This document shows, piece after piece, positions 44,416 to 52,484 of a stretch of 64,000 nucleotides of DNA (positions are counted from its first letter, which is position 1; every line of letters starts with the position of its first letter). The position numbers were made by a program, and so were the translations under genes. The stretch comes from UBA8079 sp965205535. Its GTDB lineage: Bacteria; Pseudomonadota; Alphaproteobacteria; UBA6615. The notes below the pieces were generated by a model that searched no databases, was not told the DNA's origin, and saw only the letters and a program-made list of their open reading frames with translations. The stretch spans positions 2,480,001 to 2,544,000 of the forward strand of contig CBDBHH010000005.1 of assembly GCA_965205535.1 (NCBI GenBank), written 5' to 3'.

Positions 44416-44425
44416 CTTTGCGTTC

Positions 44426-45121
44426 TCACGCCAGTGATTTCCCGAAACGCCAGCGGTGGATATTGATCTCGCCGAACACGCCACCCGCAGTCATGGGTTC
44501 GTTGGCGACCAGAAGTTCCGCGGTGTTCCGGTCGGCGACCTCGATGAGGAACAGGCTACCGAGCAGACCCTTGCCGTCGTCGTTGCGCAGGGGGCCATGG
44601 GCCAGGTAGCGGTCGATGAGCGAGCCCTGATAGTCGTGATGGTCGGCGGCGGTTTTGGGGCGCGCGGTCGCGGCGTCGGGCCCGTCGACACATTCACACA
44701 CAAACAGCTGCAAGTCCGGGTCGGGGGCGCGGTCGCAATACTTAAGGCGCTTGGAGCTGACGAACCGCGTGATCGTCGGCGGTTCCAGCATGCCGGCCTT
44801 CGCGAACCCGTCGCCGGAGACATATTCCTCCGCCGCAGCTCGGTCGGGCAGCTCGATGATGCACATTGTGCCGAGCGGCGTTGACCCATCGTCACTCAGG
44901 ATCGGCCCGGCGAAGTGGACCTTGTCGCGATAGCCGGCCTGGTGGGCGAGGTGCGTTTCCATGGCCGCGTCGCGTTTCTCGGCGGCGCCGGGCACGTACA
45001 TCGAGCGGATGAACCACTGGGGTGGTTGCGACAGGTAATAATCCTGCAGCGCCTGGCCCGACAGCCCGTAACGGGGGTCGTCGGGCCGGTAGCCGCCGGG
45101 ATTTTCTGGATCGCCGGTCAT
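44426..45121 (-). CDS. Protein with two tandem YciI-like domains
   Basis: A 231-residue protein made of two ferredoxin-like YciI/DGPF-type domains. Repeat 1 spans about 35-112 (WFIRSMYVPG, HLAHQ, GPILSDDG) and repeat 2 about 135-225 (LQLFVCECVDG, DRYLAHGPL, GEINIHRW). The His and Asp thought to be catalytic are present in both. YciI proteins are dehydrochlorinase or muconolactone-isomerase-like, or act as small-molecule binders. The ATG at 45121 is one base after the GST stop, so translation is coupled. A fused pair is less common than a single domain. Confidence 0.83.
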   Translation of the reverse strand: MTGDPENPGGYRPDDPRYGLSGQALQDYYLSQPPQWFIRSMYVPGAAEKRDAAMETHLAHQAGYRDKVHFAGPILSDDGSTPLGTMCIIELPDRAAAEEYVSGDGFAKAGMLEPPTITRFVSSKRLKYCDRAPDPDLQLFVCECVDGPDAATARPKTAADHHDYQGSLIDRYLAHGPLRNDDGKGLLGSLFLIEVADRNTAELLVANEPMTAGGVFGEINIHRWRFGKSLA

Positions 45122-45122
45122 C

Positions 45123-45815
45123 CTATTCGGCGGCGACCGTGTTCTCGAAGTACGCGCGCGCGTAGAGCTCACGCCGGTGCAGGTTGCCGATGAATTCCGC
45201 TTCGAAATTGTCCGGCACGGCCCCGGTTACCCGTTCGTCGGCCATCAACGTTTCTGCCCAGGCCCGGATCAGCGGGAAATCCCTGAGCACGTCATTCTTC
45301 AGCCCGTCGTCGATCAACAAGTAGCGTTGCAGGAATGGCGCATAGGCGGCGTCGACCAGCGAAATTTCCGGCCCGTTGAAGAACGGCCCGTTATTGCCGC
45401 GGCCGGCGAGTGCGTTCTCGACCTTGGCCAGGACATCCGGCGCGGCCGCGACAGCGGCCTCCATGTCCTCACGTGTCTTGGCGTAGTGGATCTTGCTGAG
45501 CGCGCCGGCGAAGGTCGGCGTGAAGTCCGTCCATGCGCGGTTTTTGGCCCTTGCGATCGGGTCTTCCGGGTGCAGGCGGGGCGCGACCACCTCGTCGAGA
45601 TACTCGGCGATGGCGCTGGACTCGAACAGGATCTCGTCATCGACCTTGAGGACGGGAACCTTGCCGTGGGGCGAGATTTCGAGGAACCAGTCGGGCTTCT
45701 CGCGAAGATTGATATAGGTGACATCGAACTCGACATCTTTGGCGCGCAAAAGGATCACGGCGCGCTGGACCCATGGTCAGGTGAACGAGCTGATCAGGTG
45801 ATATTTGACGGTCAT
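45123..45815 (-). CDS. Glutathione S-transferase-like protein with in-frame UGA at the active-site Cys (candidate selenoprotein)
   Basis: With the UGA at 45779-45777 read through, the product is 230 residues. It starts at an ATG behind AAGGGGGAATTC (spacing 5-6) and reads LISSFT-U-PWVQRAVILLRAKDVEFD. In bacterial GSTs of this type the matching segment is CPYVQRA, so UGA takes the exact place of the redox Cys at residue 13. Downstream, the thioredoxin half (KPDWFLEISPHGKVPVL, ESSAIAEYLDE) and the helical half are uninterrupted. Without read-through, only a GTG at 45758 could start a protein that lacks its first strand. Candidate Sec-GST; a nonsense mutation or base error is the alternative. 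It is the first gene of the operon with YciI and PanE-like. Confidence 0.72.
45742..45779 (-). promoter_or_regulatory. Candidate bacterial SECIS hairpin following the UGA
   Basis: On the coding strand, 11 bases after UGA, GCGCGC (45765-45760) can pair with GCGCGC (45747-45742) around the 12-base loop CGUGAUCCUUUU. The distance from UGA to loop is 17 bases and the loop has G at its second position, which fits the loose bacterial SECIS pattern as I recall it (16-37 bases, G in the first two loop positions). The stem is short and no folding energy was computed. GGGUC/GAUCC is an alternative pairing nearer the UGA. Confidence 0.4.
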
Positions 45816-45982
45816 GAATTCCCCCTTGGAGTTGCCCAAATCATAGGCTCACAGGCGCCACCGGTCAAAACACACAGCTGTTTCGCAGCATGAACACTGA
45901 CGATGTTGTGAGCGGCCCCGTGATTGTTCGCGGGCCGTGCCGGCGCTAGTTTTGCGAGAACTCGAACCTGCGGGAGAAGATC

Positions 45983-46837
45983 ATGCACAAGAGCCTGAAA
46001 CTTGCACTCATCGGCGCAGCCTCGCTTGCCGCCATGGCGATGCCGGGTGTTGCCGGCGCACAGCAGATTTCGGCCGTGGCCGACGGCATCCACGTCATCA
46101 TGGGGCGCGGCGGCAATATCGGCGTCTCGGTGGGTGAGGACGGTGTGTTCATGATCGATGATCAGTTCGCCCCTGCCACGCAAGCCATCCTCGACCAGAT
46201 CAAGACAGTCACCGATCAGCCGGTGCGCTTCCTCGTGAATACTCATTTCCATCGCGACCACACAGGCGGCAACGAGAATCTCGGCAAGGCCGGGGTGCTC
46301 ATCTTTGCGCACGATAATGTCCGCACGCGTTTGCTTGCGGGGGACGCACCGAAGGCCGCGTTGCCGGTCGTCACCTTCAACGACGCCACCACGTTCCACA
46401 TGAACGGCCAGACAGTGCTCGTGTTCCACACCGCGAACGCCCACACCGACGGCGATGCGATGATCCATTTCCAGGAAGCCGACGTCATCCATATGGGCGA
46501 CACCTTCTTCAACGGCTTCTACCCGTTCATCGATTCCCGCTCGGGCGGCTCGGTGGAGGGCATGTTCGCGACCATCGACACGGTGCTCGCCCTGGCCGAT
46601 GACGACACGGTGATCATTCCCGGTCACGGGCCGGTCGGCACAAGGGCGGACCTGATCGTCTACCGCGACATGCTGATCAAGGCGCGGGACGGCATCATGC
46701 CCCTGATCGCCGACGGCAAGTCGCTCGAGGATATCGTCGCGGCGAAACCGCTGGCCGATCTCGATGGTGACTGGGGCGGCGGGTTCCTGAACCCCGAGCG
46801 CTTCCTGCGGGTGATGCACGCGGCGCTCAAAAAATAG
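45983..46837 (+). CDS. Secreted MBL-fold metallo-hydrolase
   Basis: A 284-residue metallo-beta-lactamase-fold protein. It has a Sec signal peptide (cleavage after GVAGA, about residue 26), so it works in the periplasm. NTHFHRDHTGG is the HxHxDH motif, the third His is in HTANAHTDGDA, and the last is in IPGHGPVG. The Asp in MGDTFFNGFYPFID is likely the bridging ligand. It resembles the B3/quinoprotein-relay-like periplasmic group rather than class B1 lactamases; beta-lactam hydrolysis is unproven. The ATG follows GGGAGAA. Single gene, divergent from the GST operon. Confidence 0.85.
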   Translation: MHKSLKLALIGAASLAAMAMPGVAGAQQISAVADGIHVIMGRGGNIGVSVGEDGVFMIDDQFAPATQAILDQIKTVTDQPVRFLVNTHFHRDHTGGNENLGKAGVLIFAHDNVRTRLLAGDAPKAALPVVTFNDATTFHMNGQTVLVFHTANAHTDGDAMIHFQEADVIHMGDTFFNGFYPFIDSRSGGSVEGMFATIDTVLALADDDTVIIPGHGPVGTRADLIVYRDMLIKARDGIMPLIADGKSLEDIVAAKPLADLDGDWGGGFLNPERFLRVMHAALKK

Positions 46838-46845
46838 ATGCGACC

Positions 46846-47736
46846 CTAGTTTTCGTCTGAAGGCGCATCCCGCGGGATACCTGCCATCGATTCCAGCACG
46901 GCCAGAATTGATGCCGCATCCTGTTGCTGTCGGCCCTGGGAGGCCGCCGCGATGTAGTAGGGCTGGGCCGCGTCGAACATCGGCGTCGGGCAATCCAGCG
47001 CGGCGGCGAAGTCGCGGATCACGTCCTTGTCCTTGAGCTGGATCGCCAGTTCCGCCGTCGGTTCCTCATAGTCACCGCTGATCCATTTATCGCCGCGGAT
47101 CTCGAAGACTTTCGAGGCCGCAGCACCCTCCATCACCACATCGACCATGGTCTGCAGATCGACACCGGCCTTGCGGGCCAGCAGGAAGGCTTCCGCGCAG
47201 GCCATGTTGTGGATCGAGATGATCAGGTTGAGGATGTATTTGATCTTCGCCGATTCACCGAATTTACCGACATGAACCACGCTGCGGCAGAAACTTTCGA
47301 GCGCGGGGCGCACGCGGCCGAACGCGTCTTCGCTGCCGCTGACCATCATCGCAAGCTCGCCCGCCTGCGCCTGGGGACGCGCACCGCTGACCGGGCAATC
47401 CAGCAGGTCTATTCCCGCCCGCGAGAGTTCTTCGTGCGCGCCTTCCTTCTCGTCGATCGGGAACGTGCAGAGGTCGGCGACCACGAGACCACGCCGGCCG
47501 CTGGCCGAGATGGCCGCGAGGCTTGCGCGCCAGGCCGTTAGGGTTGCGACCGCCAGCACGACGAGGTCGGTCCGAGCCGCGACATCTGCCGCATCCGCGC
47601 CGGCTTCCGCGCCCGCGGCGGTGATCCGGTCGGGATCAAGGTCGTAACCGATGATCGGGTGTCCGGCGGCGACGAGATTTTTCGCCACACCGCCACCGAT
47701 GTTGCCCAGACCGATGACGCCGACAGTGAGCGCCAT
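46846..47736 (-). CDS. NAD(P)-dependent beta-hydroxyacid dehydrogenase (second of a tandem pair)
   Basis: A 296-residue HIBADH-family enzyme. GVIGLGNIGGG is the Rossmann motif, DCPVSGARPQAQAGE is the substrate loop and GESAKIKYILNL has the catalytic Lys. Its ATG shares one base with the stop of the gene upstream (TAATG), so the two are coupled. It is a clear paralogue of that gene, with a shared C-terminal plan (QLKDKDVIRDFA versus LIKDNNLIENYA). Its substrate is probably a related small hydroxyacid such as tartronate semialdehyde or hydroxyisobutyrate type. Confidence 0.88.
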   Translation of the reverse strand: MALTVGVIGLGNIGGGVAKNLVAAGHPIIGYDLDPDRITAAGAEAGADAADVAARTDLVVLAVATLTAWRASLAAISASGRRGLVVADLCTFPIDEKEGAHEELSRAGIDLLDCPVSGARPQAQAGELAMMVSGSEDAFGRVRPALESFCRSVVHVGKFGESAKIKYILNLIISIHNMACAEAFLLARKAGVDLQTMVDVVMEGAAASKVFEIRGDKWISGDYEEPTAELAIQLKDKDVIRDFAAALDCPTPMFDAAQPYYIAAASQGRQQQDAASILAVLESMAGIPRDAPSDEN

Positions 47737-48665
47737 TACTTTTTCTTGCGCTTGGCGGGTGCGCGTTTCTTGCGCGGGATACCGGCCATCTGTTCATAGA
47801 CGCGGGTGACCACGCCGGGGTCTTCCTGGCCGTAACCCTGGGCGAGGGCGGCATAGGCGCTGAACATGCTCGCCTGGAACACCGGCACCGGTGCGTTGAA
47901 GTCCTTGGCGTAGTTCTCGATCAGGTTGTTGTCCTTGATCAGGACCGTGAGGTCGGCGGTCTTGGTCTTCGGGTTGTTGTAGTCATCGGCGAGCATCAGC
48001 GGGCCGCGATACTCGATCACCCGGGAGTTGCCTGCCGAGCGGGTGAGCGCTTCGGCGAAGACGTCGAGGTCGATACCCGAGGCGCGGGCCAGCGTAATCG
48101 CTTCGGCAAAAGCCGCGCCGTGCACGCTGATCAGCATGTTGATCAGCAACTTGAGCCGCATGCCGTTGCCGAACGGGCCGACGTAATACTGCACCATGGT
48201 GAAGCTTTCGAGGATCGGGCGGACCGTGTTGAAGTCCTTCTTGGTGCCGCTTGCCATGATGGTGATCTGGCCCGACGCGGCCTGCTGGCCCGCACCCGAG
48301 ACCGGGCAGTCCATCATCGATGCGCCCTTCCTGGCGAGCGCGCCGCGGATGGCTTCCTTGTCGGCATTGTCGAGCGTCGAGGCCTCGATCAGGATCATGC
48401 CCTTATGCGCCCCGGACGCCATGCCGCCCTTGCCGTTGACCACGGCATCGAGAATGGCTGTTGAGGTGAGCGAGGTGATGACAACGTCGGATTTCCGGGC
48501 CACTTCGGCAGGGTTCCTGGCCGCCTTGCCGCCGGCCTTCACCAGCGCGTTCACCTTGGCCTTCACCGGATCGTATCCGGTGACCTCGAATCCGGCCTTG
48601 AGCATGTTGGCGGCAAAGGCACCACCCATGATTCCCAGACCGACTACGCCGACGCGCAATGCCAT
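47736..48665 (-). CDS. NAD(P)-dependent beta-hydroxyacid dehydrogenase (first of a tandem pair)
   Basis: A 309-residue HIBADH-family enzyme. GVVGLGIMGGAFA is the cofactor loop, DCPVSGAGQQAASGQ the substrate loop, and GNGMRLKLLINM holds the catalytic Lys. The last nine residues are almost all Lys, Arg, Ala and Pro (like the gene at 8523, whose tail is also Lys/Arg-rich). AAGGA lies at good spacing before the ATG. It is the first gene of the pair and divergent from the crotonase gene at 48766. The basic tail is unusual and might be a nucleic-acid or membrane contact. Confidence 0.88.
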   Translation of the reverse strand: MALRVGVVGLGIMGGAFAANMLKAGFEVTGYDPVKAKVNALVKAGGKAARNPAEVARKSDVVITSLTSTAILDAVVNGKGGMASGAHKGMILIEASTLDNADKEAIRGALARKGASMMDCPVSGAGQQAASGQITIMASGTKKDFNTVRPILESFTMVQYYVGPFGNGMRLKLLINMLISVHGAAFAEAITLARASGIDLDVFAEALTRSAGNSRVIEYRGPLMLADDYNNPKTKTADLTVLIKDNNLIENYAKDFNAPVPVFQASMFSAYAALAQGYGQEDPGVVTRVYEQMAGIPRKKRAPAKRKKK

Positions 48666-48765
48666 GTTCCTTCTCCCCGAGTTTGTATTGTCGTTGCGCC
48701 GACTATAGCGGCTGGGCTGAAGGCCGCCTACACTTCAGCAGTGAGAGAAGAGGGAGACACAGGCC

Positions 48766-49566
48766 ATGGCACAAGCTCAATCCGCAGGTGATGCAGAAAT
48801 TCTGTCGCGCGACGATGCCGACGGTATTGCCACCCTGACCCTGAACCGGCCGGGTTCCGGCAACAGCCTGTCGCATGCGCTGGTCGATGCGCTCTCGGCG
48901 ATGCTGCGGCAGATCGCGACCGACCCCGAAGTGCGGGTGGTGGTGTTGGCCGCCACGGGAAAACATTTCTGCACGGGCCACGATCTTCAGGAATCCGTTG
49001 CAACCAGAACCGGCGACGAAAAACGCGCATCGAACGCGGCGTGTAACACGATGATGCAGGCGATCGTCGACCTGCCGCAGCCGGTGATCGCGAAGGTGCA
49101 TGGCACCGCCACCGCGTCGGGCTGTGAGCTGATGGCGAGTTGTGATCTGGCGGTCGCGGCGCAGTCGGCGCGCTTCGCGACCCCGGGCGTAAATATCGGT
49201 TTCTGGTGTTATACGCCGCAGGTGGCGTTGAGCCGTGCCGTGTCGCGCAAACACGCGCTGGAGATGCTGCTCACCGGGGATTTGTATCCGTCCGACGAGG
49301 CGCTGCGGATGGGCCTCGTGAACCGGGTCGTGCCTGACGATGAACTCGATGCGGCGGTGGGGGAGCTGGCTGCGAAGATCGCGTCGAAATCCTCGGCCGC
49401 TGTATCGCGGGGCAAACGCTCGTTTCACGCACAGTACGATCTCGAACGGGCAGACGCATATGCGCATGTGGAGGGCGTCATTCCCGAAGCCTTCGAGACC
49501 GAGGATACGAAGGAAGGTATCGCCGCGTTTCTTGAAAAGCGGCCGCCCGAATGGAAGGGTAAGTAG
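48766..49566 (+). CDS. Enoyl-CoA hydratase/isomerase family protein (ECHDC3-like)
   Basis: A 266-residue crotonase-fold enzyme. The oxyanion-hole segments are KHFCTGHDLQE and GTATASGCELMASCDLAVAA. The usual GGG of the second segment is replaced by ASG, which matches the ECHDC3 group; its function is poorly known. There are few of the expected catalytic Glu residues, so it may be an isomerase or thioesterase rather than a hydratase. GAGGGAG precedes the ATG. It is probably transcribed alone, 126 bases ahead of the ABC transporter. Confidence 0.85.
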   Translation: MAQAQSAGDAEILSRDDADGIATLTLNRPGSGNSLSHALVDALSAMLRQIATDPEVRVVVLAATGKHFCTGHDLQESVATRTGDEKRASNAACNTMMQAIVDLPQPVIAKVHGTATASGCELMASCDLAVAAQSARFATPGVNIGFWCYTPQVALSRAVSRKHALEMLLTGDLYPSDEALRMGLVNRVVPDDELDAAVGELAAKIASKSSAAVSRGKRSFHAQYDLERADAYAHVEGVIPEAFETEDTKEGIAAFLEKRPPEWKGK

Positions 49567-49692
49567 GCACCCTCCGGGCGATCACGCGAGAGTGATCTCG
49601 TTTCGCCACCGCATGCAAAATTCTTATAGATGACCCGTGCCGCAGACATGATAGCGTCATGGCAACAATAAAACGTACCAAGCCAGGGCAGG

Positions 49693-50493
49693 ATGAGCGC
49701 AGAAGCCGAAACGGACGGTCAGTCGTCACGTATTGAGATCAACAGCGTTGGCAAACGCTATGGCGATCTTCAGGTATTCAAGGACATCAATCTTGAGTTT
49801 CGTGAGCGTGAGATCGTCACGATCGTGGGCCCGTCGGGTTGTGGCAAGACGACCCTGTTGCGCTGTATCGACGGCTTGTTGCCGGTCAATGAAGGTGAAA
49901 TTCGTATCGAGGGTGATGTCATCACCCAGCCACGCGAAGGCGTGTCGATGGTGTTTCAGCATTTCGGTCTGTTCCCGTGGAAGACCGTTCGCCACAATGT
50001 CGGCTACGGGTTGAAGCTCGCAGGCGCGCCACGCGCGGAGATCGCCGAAAAAGTTCCCTACTACATCGATCTGGTCGGCCTCAAAGGTTTCGAAGACGCG
50101 TATCCCTACCAGCTCTCGGGCGGGATGCAGCAGCGCTGCGGCCTGGCACGCGCACTCACCATGGAACCAAGCGTGCTGCTGATGGACGAGCCGTTTGCCG
50201 CGGTGGACGCCCAGACCCGTGAGATCCTGCAGTTCGAATTGCTGAAAATCTGGCGCATGCGGCCGATGACTATGATCTTCGTCACCCATTCAATCGAGGA
50301 AGCGGTCTTGATGGGCGATAGGGTGGTGGTCCTGAAGGGGCGGCCGAGCAGCGTCTTCGAGGTTATCGACGTGGACCTGCCTGCACCGCGCGACCGGTCC
50401 ACTCTGGCCCATCCGCGCTTTACGGAAATTCGCGAACATGTCTGGAGCACCCTCATGGATGAAGTGCGCGCTGCGGAATACGAACTGAACTGA
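49693..50493 (+). CDS. ABC transporter ATP-binding protein, NitT/TauT type
   Basis: A 266-residue ATPase. Walker A is GPSGCGKTTL (46-55), the signature is LSGGMQQR, Walker B is VLLMDEPFAAVD, and the switch His is in FVTHSIEEAV. The Q-loop FQHFGLFPW and the GMQQR signature match SsuB/TauB/NrtD-type importers for sulfonates, nitrate, cyanate or thiamine precursors. Only GCAGG directly abuts the ATG, so the translation signal is weak. It is the first gene of a four-gene importer cassette. Confidence 0.93.
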   Translation: MSAEAETDGQSSRIEINSVGKRYGDLQVFKDINLEFREREIVTIVGPSGCGKTTLLRCIDGLLPVNEGEIRIEGDVITQPREGVSMVFQHFGLFPWKTVRHNVGYGLKLAGAPRAEIAEKVPYYIDLVGLKGFEDAYPYQLSGGMQQRCGLARALTMEPSVLLMDEPFAAVDAQTREILQFELLKIWRMRPMTMIFVTHSIEEAVLMGDRVVVLKGRPSSVFEVIDVDLPAPRDRSTLAHPRFTEIREHVWSTLMDEVRAAEYELN

Positions 50494-50548
50494 GAAGCCG
50501 GCAAGAGCTTCCCAAACCATCAATGAATTTTGCAAAGGGAGAAAACGG

Positions 50549-51616
50549 ATGTCATTCATTTCACCGAGAATGTTAACGAAGCCGCTGGCGGCGACCGCCA
50601 TCGCGGTCGGCATGCTGGCGTCGGCGGCCCTGCCATCGGGCGAGGCCGTGGCGCAGGACAAGCAGAAGCTGGTCCTCGCGCTACCGGGTGTGCCGCCGAT
50701 CTTCGGCGCGGTCTATGCCTATGTTGCCAAGGATATGGGCCTCTATGACAAATACGGCGTGGACGTCGAACTCCGTCCGATGAACTCGGGCGTGGGTGCT
50801 GCGCGCGCCGTGGTTTCCGGCAACGTGGATGTGTCCATGTCACCGACCCCGCCCGTTGCGGTGATGGTGTCCAACGCCGGTGTCCCGCTCAAGGTCATCA
50901 GCGGCATGGAGATCAATGACTGGATGCTCGGTTCCATGGACCCGGCGATCAACAGCTGCGAGGCCGTCAAGGGCCAGGCGGTTGGTGTCGACAGCCCGCG
51001 TGGTGCGCGCTGGATCCAGCTCGCCAACATGGTTCGCCCCTGCAAGCTGATCCCGGACAAGGACGTCCAGACGGTCAACCTGTCCACGAATGTCGGCGCC
51101 GCGATGGTGTCGGGCCAGCTCAAGCTGGGCGTGCTCCACAGCGATGACATTCCGGTCATCGAGCGGGAAAGCGGCAAGAAGGTCACCATCGTGGCCCGTG
51201 TCGAGGAAACCTCGCCGGGCAGCCACTATGCGGTGATCGTGTCCAACGACAAGGTGATCGCCGAGCGGCGCGATGCGCTGGTGCGACTGGCCGCGGCCCA
51301 TATCGAGGCCATGAACATGCTCTACGACAAGAGCAAGTGGGACGAGATCGCCAAGATCGCCGCGCCGACGGGCCGTAGCCCCGGGGACGCGGTCAAGGCG
51401 CTCGAAATCTTCACGGGCATCAACTACTGGCCCCGGAACGATGCCGGGCTCGATCAGAAGCGGATCGAGAAGGCTATCGCCATCCAGACAGGCGTTGGCA
51501 AACGCACCAAGGGCAAGGCCGGGATCAATCCCGAAAAGACGCCCGTGGCCTATGGTGACCTGACCGACAATTCGATCGTTCAGGACGCCCTGGCGCTGAT
51601 CGCCAAGACCAACTGA
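50549..51616 (+). CDS. ABC transporter substrate-binding protein, NMT1/SsuA-like
   Basis: A 355-residue periplasmic protein with a Sec signal peptide (LAATAIAVGMLASAALPSG, cleavage at about EAVA-QD, residue 36). The mature protein begins KLVLALPGVPPIFGAVYAYVAKDMGLYDKYGVDVEL, the standard NMT1/SsuA start, with SGNVDVSMSPTPPV at the ligand site. The ligand is an organic small molecule; sulfonates, pyrimidine precursors and aromatic acids are all known for this group. A hairpin after its stop separates it from the permeases. Confidence 0.92.
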   Translation: MSFISPRMLTKPLAATAIAVGMLASAALPSGEAVAQDKQKLVLALPGVPPIFGAVYAYVAKDMGLYDKYGVDVELRPMNSGVGAARAVVSGNVDVSMSPTPPVAVMVSNAGVPLKVISGMEINDWMLGSMDPAINSCEAVKGQAVGVDSPRGARWIQLANMVRPCKLIPDKDVQTVNLSTNVGAAMVSGQLKLGVLHSDDIPVIERESGKKVTIVARVEETSPGSHYAVIVSNDKVIAERRDALVRLAAAHIEAMNMLYDKSKWDEIAKIAAPTGRSPGDAVKALEIFTGINYWPRNDAGLDQKRIEKAIAIQTGVGKRTKGKAGINPEKTPVAYGDLTDNSIVQDALALIAKTN

Positions 51617-51626
51617 AGAACCGGAC

Positions 51627-51662
51627 GGGGCGGTCGGCCTTAACGGCCGCCCCGATCCTTTT
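51627..51662 (+). terminator. Hairpin with short T-run between binding-protein and permease genes
   Basis: GGGGCGG (51627-51633) pairs with CCGCCCC (51647-51653), and GGCC within the loop can pair further; CCTTTT follows. Hairpins behind a binding-protein gene often stabilise its mRNA or partly end transcription, so more of it is made than of the permeases. It is a weak terminator given the short T-run. Confidence 0.6.
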
Positions 51663-51674
51663 GCGGATCGTTTG

Positions 51675-52484
51675 ATGGATCGTGTTCTGACATTCGTGAA
51701 TTCCGACCGGGGCTATGTCCGCTGGGGCACCGTGCTGCTTGCGTTGCTGATCGGCGGCGTGATCTGGGAGATCGTCGGCCTCCAGTTCAACCAGGCGATC
51801 ATGGCGCCGCTGATCGGCGACGGTGCGGATCATCCGGGGACTTTGCCACGTCTCGGGCGCTATCTGTTTGACGATCCGGAATACCTGCTGTCGCTGGTCC
51901 AGTCGATCCAGCTGTTCGCGACCGGTTTCGGGCTGGCGCTGGCGGTGGCGTTGCCGTTCGGCATCATCCTGGCGCGTTTGGTTATGCTGCGTGTGGCGCT
52001 CGAATCCTACATCCTGATGCTCTACGTCACGCCGATGATCGCGCTGATCCCGTTCATCCTGTCGATCCTCGGTTTCGACTTCTGGCCAAAGGTGCTGGTG
52101 GTCTATCTCTTTGCCTTCTTCCCGATCCTCTACAACACGCTCGAGGGCGCGCGCAGTGTCAAACCCGAGCTGCTGGAGGTGGCCAGGTCTTTCCGCTCCA
52201 GCGAGGTGGCGATCTGGACCGACATTCTCATTCCCTACACGCTGCCCTATGCGCTGACCGGTATTCGCCAGGCCGCCGGACGTGCGCTGGTGGGCATGGT
52301 CGCGGCGGAGTTCTTCCTGTCGACCAGCGGTCTTGGCGAGGAGCTGATCACCGCGTCGCGCAATTTCGATATGGCGGGTGTGCTGGCGACGATCCTTGTG
52401 ATCACCGGGTTGGGCATATCGTTCATGAAGATCGCCGGAATTTTCGAACAGAAATATTCAGCCTGGCGAGGGCTCGATCGATGA
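51675..52484 (+). CDS. ABC transporter permease, NitT/TauT type (first)
   Basis: A 269-residue inner-membrane protein with six hydrophobic segments. The EAA-type loop is ELLEVARSFRSSEVAIWTDILIPYTLPY, and VGMVAAEFFLSTSGLGEEL is the conserved end of the SsuC/TauC family. The ATG at 51675 lies behind a TTG in frame (51672) and no clear ribosome binding site is visible. The stop overlaps the ATG of the second permease (ATGA), so both are made together as the two halves of the channel. Confidence 0.9.
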   Translation: MDRVLTFVNSDRGYVRWGTVLLALLIGGVIWEIVGLQFNQAIMAPLIGDGADHPGTLPRLGRYLFDDPEYLLSLVQSIQLFATGFGLALAVALPFGIILARLVMLRVALESYILMLYVTPMIALIPFILSILGFDFWPKVLVVYLFAFFPILYNTLEGARSVKPELLEVARSFRSSEVAIWTDILIPYTLPYALTGIRQAAGRALVGMVAAEFFLSTSGLGEELITASRNFDMAGVLATILVITGLGISFMKIAGIFEQKYSAWRGLDR

